Below are positions 53,328 through 62,287 of a stretch of 64,000 nt of DNA, one piece after another. Source of the stretch: Litoribacillus peritrichatus. Lineage in GTDB: Bacteria; Pseudomonadota; Gammaproteobacteria; Pseudomonadales; Litoribrevibacteraceae. Every line of letters begins with the position of its first letter. The stretch's first letter is position 1. The stretch covers positions 186,001-250,000 of the forward strand of contig NZ_BAABBN010000015.1 of NCBI RefSeq assembly GCF_039537985.1, in the 5' to 3' direction. The translations under genes were made by a program, and so were the position numbers. The notes below the pieces were generated by a model. It was not told where the DNA came from. It was given only the letters and a program-made list of their open reading frames with translations, and did not search any database.

Positions 53328-53363
53328 AAACGCATGTAAGTCTGACTTATATGCGTTTCTTTT
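53328..53363 (+). terminator. Intrinsic terminator after skp
   Basis: AAACGCAT/ATGCGTTT (8 bp) continues, after one mismatch, into TAAGT/ACTTA around a three-base loop. It is followed by CTTTTT. lpxD therefore probably has its own promoter in the next 60 bp, although I cannot point to one. Confidence 0.85.
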
Positions 53364-53426
53364 TATCCGGTAAATCTCTTATTGAGTTTCTGAAATTTTG
53401 ACAACGGATCATAAGGTGAATTGAAC

Positions 53427-54452
53427 ATGGCGCAAACTCTTTCTGACATCGCTCAATTTTTAGGGGCCGAACTAAGAGGTGATGAATCGGTTCTAGTGAG
53501 TTCGTTGGCGGCATTGGACAAAGCTGCGTCAGGCGATATTACCTTTCTGAGTGATCCTAAGTATATTCCTGCACTGAAAACTTGCGAAGCGTCGGCTGTT
53601 ATTTTAACGGAAGAACACGCTGACTTGTTTGAGGGGCCAGCCATTGTGATGGCGAATCCTTATTTGGCCTTCGCGAAATTATCGCATTTGTTTGATCCTG
53701 CGCCCAAACGAGCACCCCAAGTGCACTCGACTGCGGTCATTGCTGAGTCTGCAACGCTTGGTCAAAATGTGATCATTGGACCGTATGTGGTCATTGATGA
53801 GGATGCTGTCATTGGCGATGACACAGAGTTAATGGCGCACGTAACCATTGGTGCCGGGTCCAAGTTGGGTGCGAATTGCCGCTTGTTTCCGAGAGTTACT
53901 GTTTATCACGGTGTTGAAATGGGTGATCAGGTAGTGATTCAAAGCGGCGCAGTGATCGGCAGTGATGGGTTTGGTTATGCCAATGATAAAGGCGTCTGGC
54001 ATAAAATTGCACAAATTGGTGGGGTGAAAATTGGTAGCCGTGTTGAAATTGGTGCCAACACAACCATCGACCGAGGCGCAATCGACGATACCATCATCGA
54101 AGATAACGTGATTTTGGATAATCAGATTCAAATTGCTCACAATGTGAAAATTGGTACTGGCAGCGCAATGGCTGGTTGTGCTGGCGTTGCAGGCAGTACT
54201 GAAATTGGTCGCTATTGCATGATTGGCGGCGGCTCGGTGATTGCTGGTCACATTAAATTGGCAGACGGCGTACAGCTTGTGGGAACCACCACAGTAACGG
54301 GTTCTATCAAGGAGGCGGGAACGTATGCCTCGGGGACGGGCATGCAGAAAGCCTCTGACTGGCGTAAGAGCGTGGTGCGTTTTAAACAGCTTGATGAGAT
54401 GGCGAAAAAAGTTAAAAAGTTAGAAAAGCAGTTGGAAGCCTTAAACGGTTAA
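53427..54452 (+). CDS. lpxD: UDP-3-O-acyl-glucosamine N-acyltransferase
   Basis: LpxD adds the second acyl chain in lipid A synthesis. An N-terminal uridine-binding domain (LSDIAQFLGAELRGD) precedes a left-handed beta-helix of hexapeptide repeats (about residues 100-300), with GSDGFGYANDKGVWHKIAQIGGVKIG and the catalytic His in QIAHNVKIG. The 341 residues equal E. coli. ATG 53427 was chosen over TTG 53421 because AAGGTGA is spaced correctly. A coiled-coil tail (KKVKKLEKQLEAL) ends the protein. Confidence 0.98.
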   Translation: MAQTLSDIAQFLGAELRGDESVLVSSLAALDKAASGDITFLSDPKYIPALKTCEASAVILTEEHADLFEGPAIVMANPYLAFAKLSHLFDPAPKRAPQVHSTAVIAESATLGQNVIIGPYVVIDEDAVIGDDTELMAHVTIGAGSKLGANCRLFPRVTVYHGVEMGDQVVIQSGAVIGSDGFGYANDKGVWHKIAQIGGVKIGSRVEIGANTTIDRGAIDDTIIEDNVILDNQIQIAHNVKIGTGSAMAGCAGVAGSTEIGRYCMIGGGSVIAGHIKLADGVQLVGTTTVTGSIKEAGTYASGTGMQKASDWRKSVVRFKQLDEMAKKVKKLEKQLEALNG

Positions 54453-54489
54453 TGTGAATTTAAACGATTGAGTAAGTGAGGCCTAAGAT

Positions 54490-54936
54490 ATGGATATCGA
54501 AGAAATTAGAGCGTGCTTACCACACCGTTACCCGTTCCTGTTAGTGGACCGGGTTACGGAGATGGACTTTGATAACAAGACAATCAAAGCCTATAAGAAT
54601 GTTACCGTGAATGAACCTTTTTTTGATGGTCATTTTCCCGGGCATAGCATCATGCCTGGGGTGTTGATTCTTGAATCTATGGCTCAGGTCGCAGGTATTT
54701 TGTCGTATCAGTTACAAAATAAAAAGGCATCGGAAGGCTTTTTATATTATTTTGCTGGTGCTGATAAAGTCCGGTTTAAACAACCGGTCTTTCCAGGAGA
54801 CAGGTTAGACCATGAAGCAGAGTTTATTGAATGTCGTCATCATCTGCTAAAGTTTAAATGTCGTACCTTGGTAAATGAACGAGTCGCTTGTGTGGCTGAA
54901 ATTATGTGTGTTGAAAGGCAGGTAAATCTTGATTGA
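54490..54936 (+). CDS. fabZ: (3R)-hydroxyacyl-ACP dehydratase FabZ
   Basis: FabZ dehydrates hydroxyacyl-ACP in fatty acid synthesis and competes with LpxA for hydroxymyristoyl-ACP. The hot-dog-fold catalytic pair is His48 in FFDGHFPGHSIMPG and Glu62 in LILESMAQ. The 148 residues are standard. It lies between lpxD and lpxA, the conserved arrangement, and its stop is overlapped by the TTG of lpxA. Confidence 0.98.
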   Translation: MDIEEIRACLPHRYPFLLVDRVTEMDFDNKTIKAYKNVTVNEPFFDGHFPGHSIMPGVLILESMAQVAGILSYQLQNKKASEGFLYYFAGADKVRFKQPVFPGDRLDHEAEFIECRHHLLKFKCRTLVNERVACVAEIMCVERQVNLD

Positions 54937-55699
54937 TCCAAGAGCAATAATTGATCCTAGTGCGAACATCGCTGAAGGTGTAGAAATCGGGCCCTGGAGT
55001 ATCGTGGGTCCTGATGTCACTATTGGTGAAGGAACGGTAATAGGTCCTCATGTGATAGTGAAAGGGCCAACCGAAATTGGCAAAAATAACCGGATCTTTC
55101 AATTCGCCAGTGTTGGTGAAGATTGCCAGGATAAAAAATACGCAGGTGAACCGACTCGGTTAAAGGTTGGTGATAATAACGTCATTCGTGAAGGGGTGAC
55201 GATTCATCGGGGTACGATTCAGGACGAAAGTCTGACCCAGATCGGATCAGGTAATCTTTTGATGTGTTATGCCCACATTGCACATGACGTGATTTTGGGT
55301 GATAACTGTATTGTGGCGAATAATGCCTTAGTTGCCGGACATGTTCATATTGGCGATTGGGCTATTTTGGGCGGTGGTACAGGGGTTCATCAGTTCTCAA
55401 AAATCGGCGCGCACGCTATGATCGGTGGTGGTTCAGCTGTGAATCAGGATGTGCCTGCGTATGTGATTGGGAATGGTAATCCGATGAAGCCGGCGGCAAT
55501 TAATATCGAAGGATTAAAGCGTCGGGGCTTCAGTAAAGAAGATATTCGTGACTTAAGAAACTGTTATAAGCTGGTTTACCGTCAGGGTTTACGACTTGAA
55601 GAGGCCCTGAAAGAAATTGAGCCGATGGCCGCAGAGTCCGCTGCTGTGAAAGTCTTTTTAGATTCCGTGCTGGCATCAACGCGCGGTATTGCCCGTTAG
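54929..55699 (+). CDS. lpxA: UDP-N-acetylglucosamine acyltransferase
   Basis: LpxA carries out the first lipid A step. The 256-residue hexapeptide beta-helix runs from IDPRAIIDPSANIAEGVEIGPW, with the catalytic His119 in AHIAHDVILG and a C-terminal helical domain. The start is a TTG at 54929, which begins the canonical IDPRA sequence and overlaps fabZ by eight bases; AGG at about 54918-54922 is its site. A terminator follows. Confidence 0.97.
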   Translation: MIDPRAIIDPSANIAEGVEIGPWSIVGPDVTIGEGTVIGPHVIVKGPTEIGKNNRIFQFASVGEDCQDKKYAGEPTRLKVGDNNVIREGVTIHRGTIQDESLTQIGSGNLLMCYAHIAHDVILGDNCIVANNALVAGHVHIGDWAILGGGTGVHQFSKIGAHAMIGGGSAVNQDVPAYVIGNGNPMKPAAINIEGLKRRGFSKEDIRDLRNCYKLVYRQGLRLEEALKEIEPMAAESAAVKVFLDSVLASTRGIAR

Positions 55700-55721
55700 A
55701 TTTTAAGTCGTGTTTATAATC

Positions 55722-55747
55722 AGCCGTCCGGATGGGGCGGCTTTTTT
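55722..55747 (+). terminator. Intrinsic terminator after lpxA
   Basis: AGCCGTCC pairs with GGGCGGCT (one G-T pair, one extra G) and is followed by six T residues. It separates lpxD-fabZ-lpxA from lpxB-rnhB. Confidence 0.8.
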
Positions 55748-55779
55748 GTGACCAATTTTCCTGTGTTGAGTGTGAGTGT

Positions 55780-56925
55780 ATGAGTAAACCTTTACGGATA
55801 GGCATCATTGCCGGTGAAGCGTCAGGTGATATTTTGGGAGCTGGCTTGATCAAATCTCTAAGAGCCAGATACCCCGACGCAATTATTGAGGGCATTGGTG
55901 GCCCTTTGATGATTGAGCAAGGGTTTACTTCTCACTTTCCAATGGAAAGACTTTCTGTGATGGGGTTGGTTGAGGTGCTTGGGCGCATACGGGAGCTGAT
56001 TGGTATTCACCGTAAGATGTATCGCCACTTTAAAGAAAATCCGCCTGATGTGTTTATCGGAATTGATGCCCCGGATTTTACTTTACGCATGGAGAAGAAG
56101 CTCAAGCTTTTGGGCATTCCAACGGCCCACTATGTGAGTCCGTCTGTATGGGCATGGCGTAAAAAACGTATCTTTAAGATCAAAGAGAGTACGGATCTGA
56201 TGCTGACCTTGCTGCCATTTGAAAGCAAGTTTTATCAGCAACACCAGATGAAAGAGTGTTTTGTTGGTCACCCTTTGGCCGATGATATTGAAATGAATCC
56301 AGATAGGAATGAAGCCTGTCAGGCGTTGGGGTTGGACGTGAATCGTCCTGTGGTCGGGATTCTGCCTGGCAGTCGCGGTGGAGAAATTAAGTACATTGGG
56401 GCAACGTTATTGCGGGCTGCGGATCAGATAAAAGCCGTCATACCTGAAGTACAGTTGGTGTTACCGGCGGCTAACGAGTTACGAAGAACTCAAATTGAAG
56501 CCATACAAACCATGTCCGGGATAGGAAAAGATATTCACATTGTTGACGGCCAGAGTCGAACAGTGATGGCTGCATCAGATGTGATCGCTTTGGCTTCCGG
56601 TACTGCTACATTGGAAGCGGCACTTCATAAGCGACCCATCGTTGTTGTTTATAAGATGGCGTCATTGACGTTTTCGATTGCCAAACGAATCGTCAAAATT
56701 GACTATGTTTCTTTGCCTAATCTGTTAGCCAATAAAGCCTTGGTGCCTGAATTGATTCAGGACGATGCGACACCTGAAAATATATCGGCAGAAGTGCTTG
56801 ATCGATTACAGCATCCTGAAAAATATAAATCGGTTGTTGATGAGTTTTATGGCATTCATACATTGTTGCAGCAAGGTGGAAATGAAAAAGCGGCTACTGC
56901 TGTCCTGGCATTGATCGGAAAATAA
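55780..56925 (+). CDS. lpxB: Lipid-A-disaccharide synthase
   Basis: LpxB joins UDP-diacylglucosamine to lipid X. The GT-B-fold enzyme begins LRIGIIAGEASGDILGAGLI and contains GIGGPLM, IGIDAPDFTLRMEKKLK, YVSPSVWAWRKKRI and LPGSRGGEIKYI. The C-terminal ALASGTATLEAAL is also typical. I took ATG 55780 (381 residues, E. coli 382); the longer ORF from 55732 runs through the lpxA terminator. It ends one base before rnhB. Confidence 0.97.
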   Translation: MSKPLRIGIIAGEASGDILGAGLIKSLRARYPDAIIEGIGGPLMIEQGFTSHFPMERLSVMGLVEVLGRIRELIGIHRKMYRHFKENPPDVFIGIDAPDFTLRMEKKLKLLGIPTAHYVSPSVWAWRKKRIFKIKESTDLMLTLLPFESKFYQQHQMKECFVGHPLADDIEMNPDRNEACQALGLDVNRPVVGILPGSRGGEIKYIGATLLRAADQIKAVIPEVQLVLPAANELRRTQIEAIQTMSGIGKDIHIVDGQSRTVMAASDVIALASGTATLEAALHKRPIVVVYKMASLTFSIAKRIVKIDYVSLPNLLANKALVPELIQDDATPENISAEVLDRLQHPEKYKSVVDEFYGIHTLLQQGGNEKAATAVLALIGK

Positions 56926-56926
56926 T

Positions 56927-57535
56927 ATGGCTGATTTAGATCCTTTCGTTCCTGAGTTTAAAGGTTTGTTGCTGGCGGGTGCGGATGAAGCCGGTCGCGG
57001 CCCTTTGGCCGGGGATGTGGTGGCTGCTGCGGTGATTCTTGATCCTGAACGGCCCATTGAAGGTTTAAATGATTCGAAAAAACTCAGTGAAAAAAAACGA
57101 GAGTTATTGTTTGACCAGATTATTGATCAAGCATTGAGTTACGGCATAGCCCGAGCCTCTGTGGCGGAAATTGATGAACTCAATATTCTGAATGCCTCTA
57201 TGTTGGCGATGAAACGGGCAATTGATATGTTAAGTCCTAAGGCCGAATTTGCTTTGATTGATGGCAACCGGATTCCTCCTGAATTATCTTGTCCGGCTGA
57301 GGCAGTTGTTAAAGGCGACGCCCGCCATCAGGCGATCGCCGCCGCTTCTATCCTAGCCAAAGTAACTCGTGACCGTGAAATGGTAGCCTTGGATAAACAA
57401 TTTCCTGAGTATGGCTTCGCCAAACACAAAGGCTACCCAACCAAGGCGCATATCGTAGCCATTGAAAAACACGGTGTGACTAAGTATCACCGGCGCAGTT
57501 TCGGCCCGGTTCAAAAGAATCTTTCGTTATTCTGA
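56927..57535 (+). CDS. rnhB: Ribonuclease HII
   Basis: RNase HII removes ribonucleotides from DNA. The active-site carboxylates Asp20 and Glu21 lie in AGADEAGRGPLAGDVVAAAV, with a third Asp in FALIDGNRIP. KGDARHQAIAAASILAKVTRD and FAKHKGYPTKAH complete the family pattern. The 202 residues compare with 198 in E. coli. It follows lpxB immediately and precedes dnaE by 108 bp. Confidence 0.97.
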   Translation: MADLDPFVPEFKGLLLAGADEAGRGPLAGDVVAAAVILDPERPIEGLNDSKKLSEKKRELLFDQIIDQALSYGIARASVAEIDELNILNASMLAMKRAIDMLSPKAEFALIDGNRIPPELSCPAEAVVKGDARHQAIAAASILAKVTRDREMVALDKQFPEYGFAKHKGYPTKAHIVAIEKHGVTKYHRRSFGPVQKNLSLF

Positions 57536-57556
57536 TTCAAATAGATTTTTAGCGTG

Positions 57557-57584
57557 TTTTGACTAAGGGTGTTTATGGTATTCT
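57557..57584 (+). promoter_or_regulatory. Probable dnaE promoter
   Basis: An extended -10 TGGTATTCT (57576-57584) is followed by GGCG. The -35 is either TTTTGA (57557-57562, 16-bp spacing) or TTGACT (57559-57564, 14-bp spacing). The 13-base string TGGTATTCTGGCG recurs in the pyrG promoter. Confidence 0.5.
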
Positions 57585-57643
57585 GGCGTGCTTCGTTGTC
57601 TGTTTCTTATTAATTCTGTTTAGTCTGTTACCTGGAGTTTTTC

Positions 57644-60600
57644 ATGTCATCTGTTCCCTTCGTTCATTTGAGAGTTCATTCGGAATTCTCTCTTATTGAT
57701 GGCATCGTTAAAGTCAAATCTCTGTTGTCGAAAAGCGTGGAGCAAAATGCTCCAGCGGTGGCGTTAACGGATCAGGGAAATCTGTTTGGTCTGGTGAAGT
57801 TTTATAAGGGTGCGCAAGGTAGTGGCCTTAAACCAATCATGGGCGCTGACGTCTGGCTGGAAAATGAAGAAGACCTGGATCATCCATTTCGGATTTGTTT
57901 ATTGTGCCTGAATGAAAAAGGTTATCGTAATCTGACTGAAATTCTGTCCGATGCTTATCTGGTCGGGCAGAGGGACGCAGTGCCAATTGCTAAGAAAGCC
58001 TGGATTGAAGAAAAAAATGAAGGGCTGATTTTACTTTCCGGTGGTAAAGACGGCGATATTGGTTTTGCTTTGAGAAAGGGCAATCTCGACATGGCCAGGG
58101 AGCGCACCGTTTACTGGGCGAATTTATTTAAAGATCGTTTTTATCTTGAACTGCATCGTTGTGGTCGTGATGGCGATGATGAAAGTTTGCATGGTTCGCT
58201 TGAATTAGCCTCAGAGTTGAATTTGCCTGTGGTTGCGACCAATGATGTTCGTTTTATTGAAGCCACTGATTTTGAGGCCCATGAGGCGCGGGTATGTATT
58301 AACCAAGGCTTCGCACTCTCTGATCCAAGACGACCGCATAACTACACCGAAGAACAGTACCTGAAATCACCTGAGCAAATGGCTGAGCTGTTTTCAGATG
58401 TCCCCAGTGCGCTTCAGAATTCCGTTGAAATTGCCAAACGATGCAGCCTGGAAGTGAAGTTAGGGACTTATTATCTGCCGGAATTTCCAGTTCCGGAAGG
58501 CAAAACCATGGATCAGTTTTTCCGGGAGCTGTCTGCGGAGGGGCTGGAAGAGCGGCTGAAGGTGATTTTAGATAAAGCTGCGCCTGATTATGAAGAACGT
58601 CGTCAAGCGTATTACGACCGGTTGAACTTTGAACTCGATATTATTCTTCAGATGGGTTTCCCGGGTTACTTCCTGATCGTAATGGACTTTATTCAGTGGG
58701 GTAAGGACAACGACATTCCGGTTGGGCCAGGCCGTGGTTCCGGTGCCGGTTCCTTGGTGGCTTATGCTCAAAAGATTACCGATCTGGACCCGCTCGAATA
58801 CGATTTGCTGTTTGAGCGATTCCTGAACCCAGAACGTGTTTCTATGCCCGATTTCGATATCGATTTCTGTATGGATAATCGTGATAAGGTCATTAAGTAC
58901 GTTTCGGATAATTACGGCAAAGAAGCGGTTTCTCAGATTGTTACCTTTGGCACCATGGCTGCAAAAGCGGTGGTTCGTGATGTGGCCCGTGTTCAGGGCA
59001 AGTCTTATGGCTTGGCCGATCGACTGTCAAAATTGATTCCGGCCACGCCTGGCATGAAACTGAAAGACGCCATTGAAGAAGTTGCAGAACTGAAAGAGTT
59101 TCTGGAAACGGATGATGAAGCCCAGGAAATCTGGGAGATGGCTTTAAAACTGGAGGGTGTGACTCGAGGAACCGGTAAACACGCAGGTGGTGTGGTAATT
59201 GCGCCGACCAAATTAACCGATTTCTCACCTGTTAACTGTGACCCTGATGGAACAGGGGTGGTTACTCAGTTTGATAAAAACGACGTAGAAGAAGCTGGTC
59301 TGGTGAAGTTTGACTTCCTGGGTTTGCGGACACTGACCATTGTGGATTGGGCGCTTCAGACCGTGAATGCTAAGCGTCAAAAGCAAGGGTTAGAACCGGT
59401 TGATATCAGCCAGATTCCTTTGGATGATCAGGAATCGTTTGCGTTATTGAAGCGAGCGGAAACCACAGCAGTTTTCCAGTTGGAATCGCGAGGAATGAAG
59501 GACCTTATTCGTCGTCTTCAGCCCGATAATATTGAAGATTTGATCGCACTGGTGGCCTTGTTTCGGCCCGGGCCGCTGGAATCTGGCATGGTACAGGATT
59601 TCATCGACCGTAAACACGGTCGTGCGGAAGTGGCTTATCCCCATCCTGATTATCAGCACGATTGCCTGAAAGAAATCCTTGAGCCAACCTATGGTGTGAT
59701 TGTTTATCAGGAACAGGTCATGCAGATCGCTCAGGAATTGGCTGGTTATACCCTGGGTGGAGCGGACATGTTGCGCCGGGCAATGGGTAAGAAAAAACCG
59801 GAAGAAATGGCCAAGCAACGGGGGACTTTCCGTGAAGGGGCAATTTCACAAGGGGTTGACCCTGACTTGGCGATGAACATCTTTGACCTTGTGGAAAAGT
59901 TTGCGGGCTACGGCTTTAACAAATCGCACTCGGCGGCTTATGCCATCGTTTCTTATCAAACGCTTTGGTTAAAAACCCACTATCCGGCTGCGTTTATGGC
60001 TGCGGTACTGTCTTCTGATATGGATAAGACCGAGAAGGTGGTTGTCTTCATTGAAGAGTGCCGTGAGATGAAACTCAGTCTGGTATTGCCGGACATTAAT
60101 GAATCTGAGTTTAAGTTCACCGTAAATGATCAGGATCAGGTGGTTTATGGCCTGGGGGCGGTAAAAGGGGTAGGTGAAGGCCCTGTAGATGCGATTTTGA
60201 CAGCAAGACAGGATGGCCCGTTTACGGATCTTTTTGATTTCTGTGAACGAGTGGGTACTCAGAAAGTAAATAAACGGACGCTGGAATCGCTTATTTTTTG
60301 TGGTGCGTTTGATAAATTAGGGCCGAACCGTGCAGCTTTATTGGCCGCTGTACCGGATGCCGTTCGCTCTGCGGATCAGTCTGCTAAAAACCAGGATGCC
60401 GGAATGGTGGACATGTTCGGTGAGCTGATGGCGGAAGATACAGAACGTGATGTGTATGAAGAGTTTCGTCATATCCGTGAGTGGTCGCCTAAAGAGAAGT
60501 TATCCAAAGAGAAGGATACCTTAGGTTTATTCCTGACAGGGCATCCGATCGAAGAATACGAATCTGAAGTTAAAGAAATTGTGACCTGTCGTTTGTCGGC

Positions 60601-61141
60601 GCTTCAGGCTGATAAGTCCAAATCCTATATTATTGCCGGGTTAGTGATGGACGTGCGTACCATGCAAAGCAAGAAGGGCGATACTTTAGCTTTTCTTGCA
60701 TTGGATGACCGAACCGCACGCGTTGAAATAGGCCTCTTTGGTGAACTGTATGCCGAGCATAAAGATTGGTTGAAGCCTGATGTTCTGGTGGTCGCAGAGG
60801 TGGATGTGAGTTACGACTACTACACCGAAGGCATTCGTTGTCGTGTGAAATCCTTGATTGATATTGGTCAGGCCAGAACCAAATACGCCAAATACATCCG
60901 GGTCAAACTTAATGAAGCGAAAGACCCAGACGTGTTTAATAAAATGCTGACTCAAAGTTCGTTGACGTTCACGCCGGAAGGCGTGCCGGTTTTGGTGGAT
61001 TACCAAAGAGACGATGCCAGAGGTCGCGTCCGTTTGGGAGATGACTGGAAATTGGCCCCTAATGATGAGAGTGTCAGTTTACTCAGATCGGAATTTGGTC
61101 ACGAACGTGTAGAGATACTGTATCGAAATTCTGACATATGA
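57644..61141 (+). CDS. dnaE: DNA polymerase III subunit alpha
   Basis: This is the replicative C-family polymerase, 1165 residues (E. coli 1160). The N-terminal PHP domain starts FVHLRVHSEFSLIDGIVKVKSL. The palm catalytic Asp403 and Asp405 lie in PDFDIDF, after GPGRGSGAGSLVAY. The thumb/fingers region includes KHAGGVVIAP and YGVIVYQEQVMQIAQ. A helix-hairpin-helix, an OB domain (YIIAGLVMDVRTMQSKKGDTLAFLALDD) and a C-terminal tau-binding region close it. It sits between rnhB and accA as in most gammaproteobacteria. Confidence 0.99.
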   Translation: MSSVPFVHLRVHSEFSLIDGIVKVKSLLSKSVEQNAPAVALTDQGNLFGLVKFYKGAQGSGLKPIMGADVWLENEEDLDHPFRICLLCLNEKGYRNLTEILSDAYLVGQRDAVPIAKKAWIEEKNEGLILLSGGKDGDIGFALRKGNLDMARERTVYWANLFKDRFYLELHRCGRDGDDESLHGSLELASELNLPVVATNDVRFIEATDFEAHEARVCINQGFALSDPRRPHNYTEEQYLKSPEQMAELFSDVPSALQNSVEIAKRCSLEVKLGTYYLPEFPVPEGKTMDQFFRELSAEGLEERLKVILDKAAPDYEERRQAYYDRLNFELDIILQMGFPGYFLIVMDFIQWGKDNDIPVGPGRGSGAGSLVAYAQKITDLDPLEYDLLFERFLNPERVSMPDFDIDFCMDNRDKVIKYVSDNYGKEAVSQIVTFGTMAAKAVVRDVARVQGKSYGLADRLSKLIPATPGMKLKDAIEEVAELKEFLETDDEAQEIWEMALKLEGVTRGTGKHAGGVVIAPTKLTDFSPVNCDPDGTGVVTQFDKNDVEEAGLVKFDFLGLRTLTIVDWALQTVNAKRQKQGLEPVDISQIPLDDQESFALLKRAETTAVFQLESRGMKDLIRRLQPDNIEDLIALVALFRPGPLESGMVQDFIDRKHGRAEVAYPHPDYQHDCLKEILEPTYGVIVYQEQVMQIAQELAGYTLGGADMLRRAMGKKKPEEMAKQRGTFREGAISQGVDPDLAMNIFDLVEKFAGYGFNKSHSAAYAIVSYQTLWLKTHYPAAFMAAVLSSDMDKTEKVVVFIEECREMKLSLVLPDINESEFKFTVNDQDQVVYGLGAVKGVGEGPVDAILTARQDGPFTDLFDFCERVGTQKVNKRTLESLIFCGAFDKLGPNRAALLAAVPDAVRSADQSAKNQDAGMVDMFGELMAEDTERDVYEEFRHIREWSPKEKLSKEKDTLGLFLTGHPIEEYESEVKEIVTCRLSALQADKSKSYIIAGLVMDVRTMQSKKGDTLAFLALDDRTARVEIGLFGELYAEHKDWLKPDVLVVAEVDVSYDYYTEGIRCRVKSLIDIGQARTKYAKYIRVKLNEAKDPDVFNKMLTQSSLTFTPEGVPVLVDYQRDDARGRVRLGDDWKLAPNDESVSLLRSEFGHERVEILYRNSDI

Positions 61142-61159
61142 CCATTTTTGGGTTAGAAT
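61131..61159 (+). promoter_or_regulatory. Probable accA promoter at the end of dnaE
   Basis: CTGACA (61131-61136) and TAGAAT (61154-61159) each match consensus at five of six positions with exactly 17-bp spacing. The accA start lies 118 bp downstream, leaving a leader of about 110 bases that contains a short open frame (61210-61281). Confidence 0.65.
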
Positions 61160-61277
61160 ATTTTGGCGTAGGTTCTATTGCAGTAAGATCGCTTTTTTAA
61201 GAATTGTTTATGTCGCTTTCAGATGTGTCATCGAATTGTCTGGGCGTTTTACTTACCATTTGTTTGAAGAGTAATGA

Positions 61278-62228
61278 ATGAATTCACAGTATCTGGACTT
61301 TGAACAGCCCATCTCTGAGTTGCAGGATAAAATCGAAGAACTTCGATTGGTTGGCAATGATAATGAATTAAACATTCATGAAGAGATTCAGCGCCTTCAA
61401 AATAAAAGTACTGCACTGACCGAATCGATTTTTTCTGAGTTAACCCCTTGGCAGGTGGCGCAGGTATCACGCCACCCAATGCGCCCTTATACGCTGGACT
61501 ACGTAAAGTACATCTTTGAAGGCTTCGATGAGCTTCATGGTGATCGGAATTTTGCGGACGACCCTGCGATTGTAACGGGCATTGCGCGTTTGGAAGGGCG
61601 ACCAGTGGTGGTCATTGGTCACCAGAAAGGCCGGAATGTAAAAGAAAAAGTCCGCAGAAATTTTGGCATGCCAAGGCCGGAAGGCTATCGAAAGGCGTGC
61701 CGGGTCATGGAAATGGCGGAACGGTTCAAATTACCCATCTTAACCTTCATTGATACCCCGGGTGCTTACCCGGGCATTGATGCGGAAGAGCGCGGTCAAA
61801 GCCAGGCGATTGCGCATAACCTGGCGGTGATGTCCCACTTAAATGTGCCGGTGATCTCATGCGTTGTCGGTGAAGGTGGCTCGGGTGGCGCCCTGGGCAT
61901 TGGTGTCTGTGACCACCTGATTATGCTGAAGTACTCTATTTACTCTGTGATTTCACCTGAAGGTTGTGCCTCTATTTTGTGGAAAAGCGCAGAAAAAGCG
62001 CCGGAAGCGGCCGAGTCCATGGGGGTGACTGCAGAACGTTTGCTGAGTTTAGGGCTGGTGGATCAGGTCTTGGACGAGCCTCTGGGCGGAGCCCATCGGG
62101 ACCCTCAGCAAATGGCCAAACATTTGAAGCAGGTGTTGGTGAAACAGTTAGAAAATCTGGAGCAGCTACCTATGGAACAACTGTTGGATCGTCGTTACCA
62201 GCGCCTTATGTCGAATGGCATCAACTGA
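61278..62228 (+). CDS. accA: Acetyl-CoA carboxylase carboxyltransferase subunit alpha
   Basis: AccA with AccD forms the carboxyltransferase that makes malonyl-CoA for fatty acids. The 316 residues compare with 319 in E. coli. It begins YLDFEQPISELQDKIEEL. HPMRPYTLDYVKYIFEGFDELHGDR, IGHQKGRNVKEKVRRNFGMPRPEGYRKACR and FIDTPGAYPGIDAEERGQSQAIA are diagnostic. GAAGAG lies eight bases before the ATG. It supplies the fatty acids used by lpxA, lpxD, fabZ and plsB. Confidence 0.98.
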   Translation: MNSQYLDFEQPISELQDKIEELRLVGNDNELNIHEEIQRLQNKSTALTESIFSELTPWQVAQVSRHPMRPYTLDYVKYIFEGFDELHGDRNFADDPAIVTGIARLEGRPVVVIGHQKGRNVKEKVRRNFGMPRPEGYRKACRVMEMAERFKLPILTFIDTPGAYPGIDAEERGQSQAIAHNLAVMSHLNVPVISCVVGEGGSGGALGIGVCDHLIMLKYSIYSVISPEGCASILWKSAEKAPEAAESMGVTAERLLSLGLVDQVLDEPLGGAHRDPQQMAKHLKQVLVKQLENLEQLPMEQLLDRRYQRLMSNGIN

Positions 62229-62255
62229 GGCTAAGCGCGTATTCTCACTTTATAA

Positions 62256-62287
62256 GAACTTCATTTGATATGAACTTCACTTGATAT
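62256..62287 (+). repeat. Tandem 16-bp duplication at the tilS start, with a four-codon upstream ORF
   Basis: Two adjacent copies differ at one base: GAACTTCATTTGATAT (62256-62271) and GAACTTCACTTGATAT (62272-62287). Each ends in the first bases of an ATG. The first copy gives ATG-AAC-TTC-ACT-TGA (62270-62284), which ends one base before the tilS ATG at 62286. No Shine-Dalgarno sequence is evident for either. Confidence 0.85.
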
